NCBI GenBank assembly: GCA_900175165.2 | Contig: FWWN02000614.1 | Location: forward strand, 1-55,941 | Source of the DNA: Rhizomucor pusillus | Lineage: Eukaryota; Mucoromycota; Mucoromycetes; Mucorales; Lichtheimiaceae | DNA length: 55,941 nucleotides | Direction of reading: 5' to 3' | In this document: in pieces, positions 12,126 to 23,143 of the stretch | Layout: each line of letters begins with the position of its first letter | Numbering within the stretch: position 1 is the stretch's first letter | Notes under the pieces: generated by a model | What the model was told of the DNA's origin: nothing | Databases searched by the model: none | The model's input: the letters and a program-made list of their open reading frames with translations, nothing else | Position numbers and translations under genes: made by a program

Positions 12126-13469
12126 ATGGTACCTGCCGCATCAGCAAAAGGCATTCGACCGTCTGCAACGTAAGGTGCTTTTGCTTTGTCTGCTTGCATT
12201 CCGTTTATTCACTCTATATATACGTCCGTTCCAGTCTCATTGTCGCAGCACCTTACATAGGTAACAAGCAGGGCAAAAGTGACTATCGCGTCTTGATGAT
12301 GAAAAGGTAAAAGAAGAAAAAACGAGTTGCGGGAGGGGGGGGGCAAGTGCTGTGAGAATTGGCTGATTGACGTATTATATAATTTTTGGCATGCAGAAAT
12401 GCGAAAAGTAGTTTCATCAATGCGCATGTATTTCCTGGCGGCGTTGTTGACAAACACGATGATGCATTCCTGTGGCAACCTATTCTCGGCTTAAGCAATA
12501 ATGCGAAACAGCAGGAGTAAGTTGGGAATAGTGACAGTCAAATATCTGGGTATCTCCTAAGACATATCGTCTGTGCAGGGTGACACACAAGATCTGTGCA
12601 ATTCGCGAAACATTTGAAGAGTCTGGATTACTCCTGACGCACCCTCCAGCACACACAGTCTTGCAAGACTCTGTGAGAGAAGAATGGAGACTTAAAGTGC
12701 ACGAGGATGCCTCGCAGTTTAAAGTATTGTGCGAAACGTTCAAGTTGACGCCGGCCGTGGATAAACTGCTTCCGTTTGCAAATTGGATCACTCCAGAGGC
12801 CGAAAAACGACGCTACAATACCCACTTTTTCCTGACGATGCTCGACGATGCATCTGTGACCAAACGTATAGAAGGCGAAGCTGCTTTGGCCGCTGATGGC
12901 AAGGAGACTGTACAGTTAGATTGGCTGACACCTGAACAAGGTAAAGAAAATTATTTGGAAGAGCCGGGAGGAGGAGGAGGGAGACCAGAGAAAGAGGTAT
13001 CCATCGTGTATGCATCCCCTTTGGGAGAGGATTTGCCAAGGCGGTCCAAGGATTCCGTATTCTAATATCTCCTCTTGTTTTTTACCATGCAGCGCTGGAC
13101 GCAAACAATGACAAGAAGATCGTCCTATTTCCACCACAATGGTACACTTTAAAAGTATTGCACGAAGCAGGTGCGTTTGCACAGCTGGAGCAAGCAGGTA
13201 TCGGCGCTCTCCGTAGACGTGATGGCAGCGTATCCACGGTTATGCCGCAGATGAACCCCACTCCCGAGAAAGAACCTATGGCAAAGGAAGGTTTCCATGC
13301 GTATCTAGCGTATCCAGGAGACGAGACCTACCTGGACCTTGTAACAGGACAGCCTACAGGAACCAAAGGACAACGGCATCGTATTTACTTTAAGGGACGA
13401 ATGGAGAACTATCGTATCGAGAAAAATGTTGATGTTTCAGACATTGTAGCCGGAAAGGCCAATCTCTAG
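12126..13469 (+). CDS. Nudix hydrolase, NUDT19-like
   Basis: Probable CoA or acyl-CoA diphosphatase of the NUDT19 group, which cleaves the CoA pyrophosphate bond; animal members are peroxisomal. Exons 12126-12169, 12235-12306, 12397-12516, 12579-12940, 13093-13469 give 324 aa. The N-terminal sheet reads VAAPYIGNKQGKSDYRVLMM; HVFPGGVVDKHDDAF precedes the split Nudix box, whose core is AIRETFEESGLL (R88, E89, E92, E93 supply metal ligands). The long insertion between the Gly and RE parts of the box is typical of NUDT19. All five exons keep frame with GT-AG sites. The C-terminus lacks an obvious peroxisomal SKL (it ends KANL), so location is unknown. Convergent with the secreted-protein gene at 13668. 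Confidence 0.86.
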
Positions 13470-13667
13470 TAGTAGCGACCACGATAACGAAATCTTTTAT
13501 TTATGAACTTTTTTGGGTTTCCCAAATTAGGACGGGAGGGGGAAAGTATGTATATGGTACAAAGGTCAAAAGAGGGGACGACAGAGTAACGAACGCATTT
13601 ACAAAAGATCTCAGGCCGCACTCACACATACTACGCGCTCGTGTGGGAGCGAGGCATCGCAGAAAAG

Positions 13668-14680
13668 TTAGGAAAGTTTAGCAAGAGTCGCAAATTGTGA
13701 TAAAGATGGCTCAATAGACGACGGTTTATCAGAGTGACCAGCCAGCTGCGTAATTTTCTCCAAAAGGTCATCCCAGCTCTTGGTTTTATGGTCCTCATCA
13801 CTGCTGCCGAGTCTCAATTGACACTGGGAAGCGGCGAGTGTATTTTGATTGAAATGTGTGAGGGTCGTTGCGACGTGTGCCTGGGTCGTTTCAAAGAGGG
13901 CCGGTAACTCTTTCTCAAAGATTGTTGAGAGAGCAGTCTTCAGCTGGTTTGCCAAGTATACATCCAGTGCCGAGAACAGGTCCGTCGAACGGTTCGCGAG
14001 GCATGCATAACGGACGACTGTTGAGGATGAAGATGATATTGATAGTGATGATACCGATACTATGTCTTGTTCAGGAGAAGGTGGAGCTGATGGAGGAGAA
14101 GCATCAGCAGCATTGGCAGTAGCAGTAGCAGGGCAGATATCTAAAATTTGTTCCTGGATGTATCTTTGCAGTGTATACTTGTCCAGGCCTGAGGCATGTT
14201 TGCTCCACACGGACGGCAAATGGTCTTGAATGAATGCTACGGAGCAGTTTCATTGTTATTAATTGTCACTGTTACTGGCTTGACATATGCCGCTTTTAAG
14301 TTATTTTCCTGGTACTTACATCCAACTGCACCCTTCAGCTGCCCCTTGAGAATATGTACGTCGACTGGGGAGCAGTATTGGTCTCCGGTAGCGTCTACTT
14401 GTATCCGCGATTGGAACTGCTGTGATATTTCTTGAGATACGTGCGAAAAGGCCGTATCCAAGTGATCAAACAGTAGATGAGTTGATAAAAATTGTGCAAA
14501 CTGCCGAGCGTCAAATTCATATTCTGGTTGGCTGATAACTAGCTGCCTCTGTTGCTGCGCTGCATTCTTGATATCCTGGTCAGCAATTCCGCCGCCGATA
14601 GGTAGAGACCAGCAGGACCACGGCGCAAAGGCAAAAAAGAGTATTAATTTAGCCACCAATGTGGTAGGCGTGCGTTTCAT
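13668..14680 (-). CDS. Secreted protein of unknown function
   Basis: I do not recognise the family. Two exons, 14680-14320 and 14236-13668, with an 83-nt GTAAGT...GTAG intron, give 309 aa; the two frames only join with this intron. Residues 1 to about 25 form a classical signal peptide (basic MKR, then a hydrophobic LILFFAFAPWSCW core, likely cut near WSLPIG). The mature part starts with a Gln-rich stretch, then an amphipathic helical region with few cysteines, continuous across the intron (LKGAVGSFIQDHLPSVW). Residues around 185-215 are a Ser/Pro/Ala low-complexity linker, followed by another helical segment. No transmembrane helix or GPI-like tail beyond the signal. It may be a lineage-specific extracellular or vacuolar protein. 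Confidence 0.72.
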
Positions 14681-14965
14681 GGAAAAAAATGTATAAAAAA
14701 GCTGTAAAAATAAGGGAAAGAAAAAGTGAAGAACTAGGTTTACGTTAAAAAATTAGTTGAGGAATAAAAAAGCTGAAGGCCGCTTCTAGATCGAGACCTG
14801 GTAAAAGAACTCAATTCGGGGAAGAGGAGAAGGAGATGTTAAGGAGCTCTTGTTCCTCTGGAAACGAAAAAGAATGAGGAGGCGGTATTATCTCATTCGC
14901 TCTATTCGTACATAACATATTCTTTTTATTCAGTACCAGACTAACAACAAGCTCCGTCTCATGCA

Positions 14966-15271
14966 ATGAAGGAGAAGACGGATGGGAGAACAAAGAGCGT
15001 CTATGTATTGTTGTTCATGTCGTCATGCAGAACACTCTTTTCTATTGGGCTATTGTTGTCAGTCGTCACTGCCACGCATCCAACGGCAGCCGATTTCCTT
15101 CACTCAGGGGCTGCAAAAAGGCACCGCAAATGCCCAGACATTCTGTTATTCAAGGTAGCCATCTGTAAGAAACAAAGTTGACGAGTTGAAGCCGCCACCC
15201 CTTAATCCGACAAACGCATCAACTCAGCAAGAACAATCAAAACCACGAGTTATTCTTTTTTTCCATCCTGA
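14966..15271 (+). CDS. Candidate small secreted peptide (weak)
   Basis: A plus-strand frame contains MSSCRTLFSIGLLLSVVTA at 15017-15073, which looks like a signal peptide, followed by a short His/Lys/Arg-containing segment (KRHRKCPDIL). It stays open to 15181, or could continue through a GTAAGA...CAG intron (15166-15228) to a stop near 15271. No family resemblance, short, and close to an assembly gap, so it may be chance. The start could be 14966 or 15017. Listed because the hydrophobic profile is unusual for random sequence. Confidence 0.25.
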
Positions 15272-15371
15272 ATGCAGGGCTTTTTCACGCTTTATAGATT
15301 CGATCTGTAATGACAGTCCTTGGCTTAGCTCCACCGCGTCTCGCACTATTATCTCCTCCAAATAAACCGCC

Positions 15372-15421
15372 NNNNNNNNNNNNNNNNNNNNNNNNNNNNN
15401 NNNNNNNNNNNNNNNNNNNNN
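15372..15421. other. Assembly gap (50 N)
   Basis: Exactly 50 N characters, the usual placeholder for a gap of unknown size. It is followed by a strongly purine-rich tract (about 15422-15660, long A and GA runs) that probably broke the assembly. The gap lies between the secreted-protein promoter and the 3' end of the cyclin gene, so no supported gene is interrupted. Confidence 0.95.
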
Positions 15422-15660
15422 GTGAAAAGAAAAAAAAAAAAGAAAAAAAGAGATTATAGAAAGGGAAAAAACCACAAGTGGAGAAAATTCCCGCCAAAAC
15501 AACTAAAGTTGTTTTCAATAGAGAAAGAGTTAGAGGAACGCTGAGAATAAAAAAGAAAGAGAAAGAAGAGAATAAAGTGAATAGAAGAGAAGAAAGAAAA
15601 CGATATAGGTTATAGAGAGACAGAGAGACAGATAAACAGAGAGAGGAAAAGGGAGGTTAG
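15422..15660. repeat. Purine-rich low-complexity tract
   Basis: Almost only A and G on the plus strand for roughly 240 nt, with A8-A11 runs and repeated GAGA/AGAGAGACAG units. On the minus strand this is the pyrimidine-rich 3' flank of the cyclin gene. It directly abuts the N gap. Confidence 0.8.
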
Positions 15661-15711
15661 AAACGACAACTCGATGATAGCAAGTTTGAGCAACTAAAGC
15701 CAATCCTTGAA

Positions 15712-17361
15712 TTAATAGGCGGCGGCAGAGCTGGATGCGCGGTAGGGATGATATTCGAAACGCCAGTCTGCGTCATGAGTAGTTGCGGTGGCAAATTTCG
15801 AAGGGTGGAAATCTTGCTTGTAAGACGGAGGCGCTTGTGGCTGCAAGGCTGGATTGGTGATACGAAATGTCAGCCTATCGGATTCAGTGAATCCAGGGGG
15901 AGGGAACGGAGCCGACGTGCAAGTGGTGGTGCTGTTACTGTAGGATTGGCCGTAATCCACCGACTGTCGCATGTAGCCAGAAGGGTGGTACATGGACGGA
16001 TTGCCCGATGTATGCGAGGGTTTTGGCAACAGGGGCAAAGAAAGACGTTGAGAAGAGTGTCGTCTGTTGCTATCGTCAGGAGATGGAAGACCAAGGTCAC
16101 CGAATGCAGACAATCTGTTCTGCGAGGGAGGATTGAAAGACATGAAAGCCTTGAAGAAAGATTCGTTGCGGCTGATCGGCGGAGGCGGTGCTGTCTGTCG
16201 ATGAGGACGGTACGAGAAATCACCATAAGCATTGGCATCATTATCTTGAGCGTGAAGAACGTTATGCAGGCACATCTGGTGCGCACGGTCCTGGTTGTTC
16301 ACGCTGAACGTAGGCTCGTCAATAGCCATTTCATGGATTTCTTGCACAGGGTTCTCGCGATAGTATCGGAAGCGTTGCATCCTATCGAGATCCTCACATA
16401 GCCCCAGTCGCAGAAGAACCGATCGGACTAGCTCATCGCGTAGACGATAACCTTCAAAGATCATCCTTTTGACTGTATCTCGACAATCATCCAAAGCGCG
16501 AGTCCACTGATCATATTGTTCCTTGCGTACAAACAAGCTGTACCCAATCGCCTCCAAAAACTCGGCCTCCATGGTGTTCAGGTCCACTAGTTTCAAACCG
16601 GAAACCTCAGACCAGGTTTGGTTGGTGTAGGTACTGTCATCTAAAAACTTGTTGGCTACATGATAGGCAGTTTAGTCCCAGTCCAGATAGATAACATAAT
16701 AAGGAGAAATGTCCAGTCAATCAGAACTTACCCAACATCAGCGCAACAGTGAAGAGACGATATTCGGAACCTTCCGCGCCCTCAATGCCTGGGTTGGAGC
16801 GTAGCAGCACAGAGATATACTTGAGTGCCAGATTTACGGCAGGCTCGCTGAGTTGGGTAGCGGTCAACAGCTAAGTATAGTTAGTTGAGTACGGCGTACG
16901 TATGCAAGAGAACAGGGATTAGCTACCTGCAGGCAGAACTTTTTGAAAGCTGGATTGGGTTTGCTGGCATCCACAGGCAGGTTTTGATGGCCGTTCAAGG
17001 GCTGAATTGACATCCTTTTGCGTGCATGCCACATAAGGTATGTCATTGATGCCGCAAAATCAGCAAGCGCCGGGATCACGGGACTGCATGCGGATGTTGC
17101 GGATGATGTCTCAACAAGCGGCAGCAGACTCGGGAATGTGCCCAAAGCAGGGTCAAGGGAAGATTGACGTTTACAAGCTGCAGCTGCATTATTCATCATC
17201 GAAGGAAGACTGTTCATCAACGCATTGTGCGCTTGCTGGTACGTATCGATGAACGGAAAAGCAGAGGTCGACGGAAGACCAGACGGGTGACCGTACGACT
17301 TTAACCGGTTGTTAGCTGGGAAAAGCTGATAAGGGTGTGCTGGCTCCAATCTCAGTTGCAT
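15712..17361 (-). CDS. PCL/CLG1-type fungal cyclin (Pho85-type partner)
   Basis: Cyclin-box protein expected to bind a Pho85-like kinase and direct it in growth or nutrient signalling. Exons 17361-16927, 16870-16732, 16655-15712 give 505 aa. The cyclin box spans about residues 115-250: ADFAASMTYLMWHARKR, NPAFKKFCLQ joined to LLTATQLSEPAVNLALKYI, then ALMLANKFLDDSTYTNQTW across intron 2 and LVDLNTMEAEFLEAIGYSLF, the blocks that define fungal Pho80/Pcl cyclins. The C-terminal half is Pro/Ser/Tyr-rich and disordered. The chosen start, 17361 (MQLRLEPAHPYQLFP), is the most protein-like; the frame stays open upstream to 17754, and a pyrimidine tract ending ACAG near 17520 could mark another 5' exon, so the N-terminus is uncertain. 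Confidence 0.82.
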
Positions 17362-17992
17362 TTTGGAGAACTGATTGACGGAAGTCGGCTCTTCACCGAT
17401 GATTAGAAGATCCACGAGGGAAGGTACCGCTGGCGGTCGGCAAGTGTAAGAATCAGACGACGGTTGCTCTCCTGGACTATTTGCTGCGCGATTGGGGCTC
17501 TCAAGGAACAAAAGATCTGTAAAGGAAGAGAGAAAGAAGTGAGGAAGTGAAGGAGGACTTTGCCCAAAAAATTTTCTGGTTTTTCCAGCTGCGGCGCCGC
17601 AACGCGTTCTTCCAGCTACAAGGCTCCTTGAGTACGATGCCTCTTCCACCCCCTCCCCCCAGTTTTTCATGGATATACCGTCAAAAGCTCCATGTGTTGC
17701 TCTGAAATCACTAAATGATATATTGCTTTGATCATGATGACCAACCCTGGTCAACTAGGCCTACGTTATTCAAGTAGAGCGTGATCGCAAGTCCCCCGGT
17801 GATTCGCGCATGTGAAGGTGTACGCGTTTAATCCCTTTCCCAAGCGATATTCCTCGTGATTCCTTCCCCACCATGTATTCCTTTAAAGCAACGTTGGAAA
17901 AGAAAAGCAGCTTACACAAAAGTTTGTATCGGGTTTCCCATGTGAATGTGAATTTTTTTGTGAGAGGGTAAAATCGGCTTAATATTAGGAGT
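17362..17992. other. Upstream region of the cyclin gene
   Basis: 631 nt between the cyclin start and the stop of the coiled-coil gene, both on the minus strand. The frame in front of the cyclin ATG is open to 17754 and may be a 5' exon or leader. Apart from this I see no gene. Confidence 0.4.
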
Positions 17993-19079
17993 TTATTTTG
18001 GGTATGGGCCATCCTTGGGCGGCGGTACAGGGAATGCGTTGATGTCAGTGTAAGAGGAAGTAGCGGCGGCCGTTGCCGGTGTACTTCGGCTACCTCCCCG
18101 AACATCCTGGAAATTGCGGGATTGATATGTCAATGACAATTAGCAACGTCATTGCCCAGTGCGCTGATTCACGTACCTTTTGCAGATCGATGACTTCAAT
18201 TTCCATCCTTTCAAAATCCTTTTCAAGCTGGGTCACAATGTCGTCTTTCATCCGGAGTTCTCGCTTCAGAGTCTCGATATCCTCCTCCTTGTCGTTCAAC
18301 AGCTCCCGCAGCCGGTCTCGCTCAGTTTGCAGTTCTTCAATCTCTTTTCTTAAAGCCGCATTTTCTTTCTCCATGACACACGCTAAACTTCCACTTGAAT
18401 TATGAGACTGAATCGAAGGTCGGCATATATGTTGAGGTTGCGGTCGTTGCTCTTCACTCTCCGGCGGTAAAGTAAGCACCGAAAAGCCTTGACTGAGAGG
18501 TAAATTGGTGAAACAACATGTCTTATCGCATGTTGCTTGTCCTTGGATCTACACGCAAGTTTAGTGAGTAACATCCCACAACGTCTCTGAGCACATACTT
18601 GCGTTCCATACCTGACGATATAGTAGATTTACAATCTGTACGAGATACTCGTACTCAGGACCGACAGTGGTCATTTTGCGTATTTGCTCGTCGCGCAAGC
18701 GATTAAGCTTCTCCTGATATCAACGTGTGAGCTGCATATGCAGATATGCACAGCAAGGTTCCACATATGTATCTACCCTATGCGTATCTAAATCGTCTCG
18801 CAATAACCGGTTACTGCGCTGTAGTCTGACATTTTGTAACTTTAATTGGCTAATTTCTTCTTTGAGATCCGTCGTCTGCTCATCAACAATTCTGTCGCTG
18901 TCAAGTTTAAGGATTCGATTGGCTCGTAATAATCGTATGTTACTAAGCGTTAACTTTTCATTTTCGTTTTCTAGCTGCCGTAGTCGTGCTTCGACGTCGC
19001 CTGATTGTGCTAGCTTTTTGGCTTGCCCTGCCACAGGCTGATGACATTGCAACGTCAGACAAAAATATGGTTTATGCAT
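17993..19079 (-). CDS. Coiled-coil protein of unknown function
   Basis: Not recognised. Exons 19079-18777, 18713-18612, 18548-18177, 18106-17993 join in frame to 296 aa. Two long coiled coils are visible: about residues 30-115 (RLRQLENENEKLTLSNIRLL, later LKEEISQLKLQNVRLQRSN) and about 205-260 (EKENAALRKEIEELQTERD, then RLRELLNDKEEDIETLKREL). Between them lies a TVGPEYEYLVQIVNLLY segment and a short Cys-containing stretch (CDKTCC). The tail is Pro-rich (FPVPPPKDGPYPK). The heptads suggest a dimeric scaffold; there is no basic region typical of bZIP factors. The first exon may begin elsewhere, since the protein upstream of AGQAKKL is not typical. Confidence 0.65.
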
Positions 19080-21045
19080 AGTCAAATTCTCGTAATACCA
19101 ATGATGGAGGAAGGGAATCGTGCAGAGGTATCGAATAATTACTCAGGTGTTTATCTTCCGGGAAACTCTCCCCAAATGACGTGGAGAGAGGTAATGAATA
19201 ACGCTGCATCGTCTAAATGAGTGGAATGGGCAGTAAAAGAGCAACCTCTAAATAAGTTCGTTCACTCGGCGGTTCTTGAAAGAAAAGGGGCGAATGATAT
19301 GTGCCTGAATCATTGTCTCCATTTTTCAAGGAACCGAAATACTACGGCTTTTTCTTTGTATTGCGCTATTATATACAAAATGTTTGTTAGTTATCTTATT
19401 AAAAGCAAGTTTATTGTTTTCCCGCTTAAAGCGCATGCCACGCATCGTGTCGTGTCGGGGACAGGGCAGACGCGGGAACAGGGTAACAATACACAAACAT
19501 GCATTTTGGAGGGGGGTGGTGCCCGGCTTGCACCGTAGGCAGTTTAACGTCATGCCCGGGATGGAGGGGATGCTTCTAGATACAGAGAGTTCCTTGGATA
19601 GATCGACATGCACTTGCAAGCAGGAATATGTCACATGGCCCACGCACCATAGAAGATTAGGATGAATCTGAGCATACAACTTGGAAGAGCAGAGCTGGCG
19701 AGGAAGAACTGGAGGAGGACAACAGGCAGGGCACCATCATCTGGAAGCAACAGCATGTTTCGAATGATTTGTACATAGCACACCAGGAGATCGAAACAAA
19801 CGAAATGCTGCGACATAAGTTTGGTGGGGTTATCTTTGACGCTAGAGCGAACGGAGAATTAGTTGCAGCACTAATGAGTTTGCTAAACCACGCAGCACAT
19901 AATAGAAAAAAAACGTCTGACTCTATCTTTATTGTATAAAGAACATTCAAAGTTAAACTACAAGGAAACAAATAAAGGAGAATAGAGGAGTGGTAGAATG
20001 GATAGAAGAGCAGAACGTTAGTGATGAAAGAGCCAAAAATCATAATGTTTCTGATACCTACAGCGACTTCACACCTCCCCGAAGGGAGGGCTGCCGGAAT
20101 ATTAGGCCGTAACTGACCATAGATATTGAAAAGTATCATTTAAAACTCCCAGATTGCCCGGCGACGACCCCACCCCGGGTGCAGTCATCGCCTACGCGCA
20201 TGAATGGAAGGAGCGTCGGGTGGGAAAGATGACGGAGAAAGAGGACGAAGCAGGACGGAGGGCGGAAGACAGAGTGGATGAAGATGACAAGGAGGATTCT
20301 ATCAAAAACATACTGTGAGAGAGCGAAAAGTATTCAATCAGAGCAAGGTTACTTTGGACTTGCCTGTGACGCAGAGCGTCTTTCACGCCTTGGTTCGGCA
20401 ACGAATACGCCACGGTGCCAGAAGCAGAGCTCTGGCATTTTAATCTATTAATACGATGTATTATATGCGAAGTCCATGTTGCAACCTATAAAGACAGAAC
20501 CCGACGAGAGAAAGGAAAAGGAGCGGAAGAAGTAAAGAATGAACATGATATCGAGCCTTCGAATTATGAAAATCAGAATGCTTCTGAAGGAGTGTTATGG
20601 TGGAGAAAAGTCAATGATATCGACAACGGAGAAAGTACAGACTCGGATCAGTCATGAGCTTCACCGAACCAAGTGCAGCGAGCGACGAAGCGTGAAAGCG
20701 CTTGTAAAAATTAACCGAAACGCAAACCGTGCGCTTGAAAAGTTTGCTTTACAAGTGCAAACTCCGTAGAGTGTAAGAAAATTGATGGTTGGTTCATCAT
20801 CGCTAACGTTCTGCCGGTCTGCTTTCCTATCTTCCTACCTCGGTCCTCACTTCTGTACGCCTCTATCTTTGTAAGTTAACTTCAACGAAAACATAAAAAA
20901 CAACATCAAAGTCCGTCCCTAAGCGCAAAGTACAAGAAGAAAAATTGTATTTTTACAGTGATCCTGGAAGCAATGGCCCTTTATTGCACAGTTTTCATGA
21001 TCTAAAGAAAGGGAACAGACGAAACATTTGATATATAATGTTCTA
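19080..21045. other. Intergenic region, about 2 kb, no supported gene
   Basis: Between the minus-strand coiled-coil gene start and the minus-strand carrier stop. Several frames of 60-160 codons exist on both strands but none resembles a protein family, has a clear signal peptide, or chains through good splice sites. It probably holds the promoter of the coiled-coil gene and the 3' UTR of the carrier. Confidence 0.45.
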
Positions 21046-22380
21046 TTACATAAAGTGCTGGCGCATGAAATTAGATACGGTATCAAATACAACAAGCAGG
21101 ATACCACCGCTAGAGTAAAACCAATTAGTAAAACGAGTTTTATCATTTGCAGTCTACTGTAGCAACTTACCCGGGACCGAGACGTAAAACCTTTGCTGTG
21201 AAGCCACGATACAAAGATGCAAAGCTACGACGAGTTGTCAATATCCCCTGATTGATGTGTCCGTTTATGTCTCCCTTTCTTATGTCCTTACCCTTCTTCC
21301 TTGGCGACGAGAGCCAAAGATGGCCAAGTCCAATTGTATTTCTTTGGACCTGTTCCGACGTGGCCTTGAATACGAGTTTTTACGACATCCATGGGGGTAT
21401 TCAAGATAGTTCCGACGGTGCCACCAATGGTACCGGCGACAAAGTTGTTTGCCAGCTGTTCATTCTTTGTCTGTTTAACAAGGTTTAAGTTATTCCCCGG
21501 AAGGAAAATCAGCCGTTTTCTAAAAAAGAAAAATTCATCGCGTACTTTACCTTTGGTGTAGGCAGGAAGTCTCTTACACCGAAGATTACGCCAAAGTAAC
21601 CGCCGTTCCAAGCTGCATGACGCCAGACAGTAGCTTCTAAACCATTGTACAATGCCAGTGGGCCCTCCTGTTTCAGAATCTTGAGGATTGCATCGAATGT
21701 GCCTGAATACCTTGCCGCCTAGAAATTCGTAAACTCGAACTGAGATATCTATTCCTTCCCACGAATCAAACATCCCGACATACGTTGGCCTTATCCTGCA
21801 TACGAATCTTGACCAGTTCAAAAGGAACAATAATGGTAGCTTCCGTAACGCCTGCACTTATACCAGTAGCAATAGCGAGAGGTTGTGTTACTTTTTCCAT
21901 GCCAAAGAGTTTCTTGTACAAAGCTGTGTATTGTTCGTTGGCAGCAAACTTGGTAGCACGCTTTGGTGCTTCGACCATAATGGGTGCAGCGATACCACGG
22001 TACAAGGTAGCAGGTCTAGATTCGTTCTACACGGTTAATAACTCGATATCATTGCAGGAGGAAAACGGCTTACCCTTCTTTCGCGACGATCTCCTTGAGA
22101 CTTTGTATGATTCCCTTGTTGCCATCAGTGCTCAGCTGTGCGCGAGTCTTGACAACTAATATGTCCACGTAAGTATGTAAAAGTTTCGACTGGCCCTCTT
22201 TTGAGCCCTAGTTACCGTCTAAGGGGTACATTGTCAAGATCTCGGAAATGCCGGCTATGGCACCAGCAAAAAACTGAAAGTGAAAGGGCAATGCTAGCAG
22301 CAGAACAATGTCAGCTTAACCATTACTATTGCTCACTTCTATTTGAAGGACTTACGCTTTGGCTGTGCTTCCGAGGACAT
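21046..22380 (-). CDS. Mitochondrial carrier, 2-oxodicarboxylate (ODC) type
   Basis: Inner-membrane SLC25 carrier, best matching the oxodicarboxylate carriers (yeast Odc1/2, human SLC25A21) that exchange 2-oxoadipate or 2-oxoglutarate. Eight exons: 22380-22356, 22293-22216, 22155-22074, 22015-21784, 21718-21551, 21470-21292, 21224-21171, 21109-21046, in frame, giving 293 aa, the usual carrier length. All three signature repeats are present: PLDVVKTRAQ (created across intron 2), PFELVKIRMQ and PMDVVKTRIQ. LYRGIAAPIMVEAPKRATKF is characteristic of the ODC group, as is the C-terminal LRLGPGGGILLVVFD. Starts MSSEAQPKPLPFHFQFFAG with no presequence, as normal for this family. The subtype is inferred from resemblance. 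Confidence 0.93.
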
Positions 22381-23143
22381 AATATATGCGAAAGGACAAG
22401 TGTGGGGGACCTGAAACGACGCGCCGACAATCTCGACTGATTTTTCGGATCCAGCGAGAAAAAAAGATCCAGCTGCTCTTTTTGCAATTCCAACGACCAA
22501 TAGAAAGGTTCGTAAATCTTGATAATCATCGTCGAGTTTGGATCGATCATATCACAGTAAAGAAAGGCATCAGACCTATCGAAAGCAAATGCTACTTCTT
22601 CACCACGCTCGTGAAATTGCCAATAACCAAGGGCAAACACAAAAGTCACACTTCGTCACTCATACAAAGCAATTATTGATCTGCGTGCAAATCTATCAAT
22701 CACAGTAGGGAAGGGAAATGTTACAAGTCCGTAGTGGCATCGCTCTGACAAAACCATATGTGGTCATTCTGTTTCAACGGATTGACGCGTGACAGCACTG
22801 TGGTCACGTGTCATTGCCATAATCTGGGATCCTTTACTATAGATCATCCGTCGTCTGCAGCGAAGTACATATTGAACAGTGACAAGACTAACGTAATTAT
22901 CGATTCCGGTTTATTTCACTCGATGACCAGTCATTTATGTGATAGGTAAAGCAAATTTCCAAGTGGTGCATTAATCACACGAATCCTGCATGAATCTTGA
23001 TCTGCATGTATTATTATTATGAATGATTGACGAAATTCGTAAAGTTCTCCCTCTTTCCCGAATCCTATTCCAACTGCTAAAAAAAGCAGATTATCGCTTT
23101 TACTTGCTGCTCGTATCGCATCCACTAAAACTACTTGGAATAG
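22381..23143. other. Divergent promoter region
   Basis: 763 nt separate the start codons of the carrier (minus) and the HAM1-like gene (plus). No coding frame of interest and no obvious TATA element at either end; it presumably carries both promoters. Confidence 0.45.

Noticed and set aside
15748..16401. 217-codon plus-strand frame
   Set aside because: Antisense of the cyclin C-terminal region; Arg-rich composition without domain.
17362..17754. N-terminal extension of the cyclin
   Set aside because: Open frame but not protein-like; contains what looks like an intron 3' end, so the shorter start was kept.
19657..20139. 160-codon minus-strand frame with hydrophobic stretches
   Set aside because: No family resemblance, no splice partners, low-complexity Ser run; judged chance.
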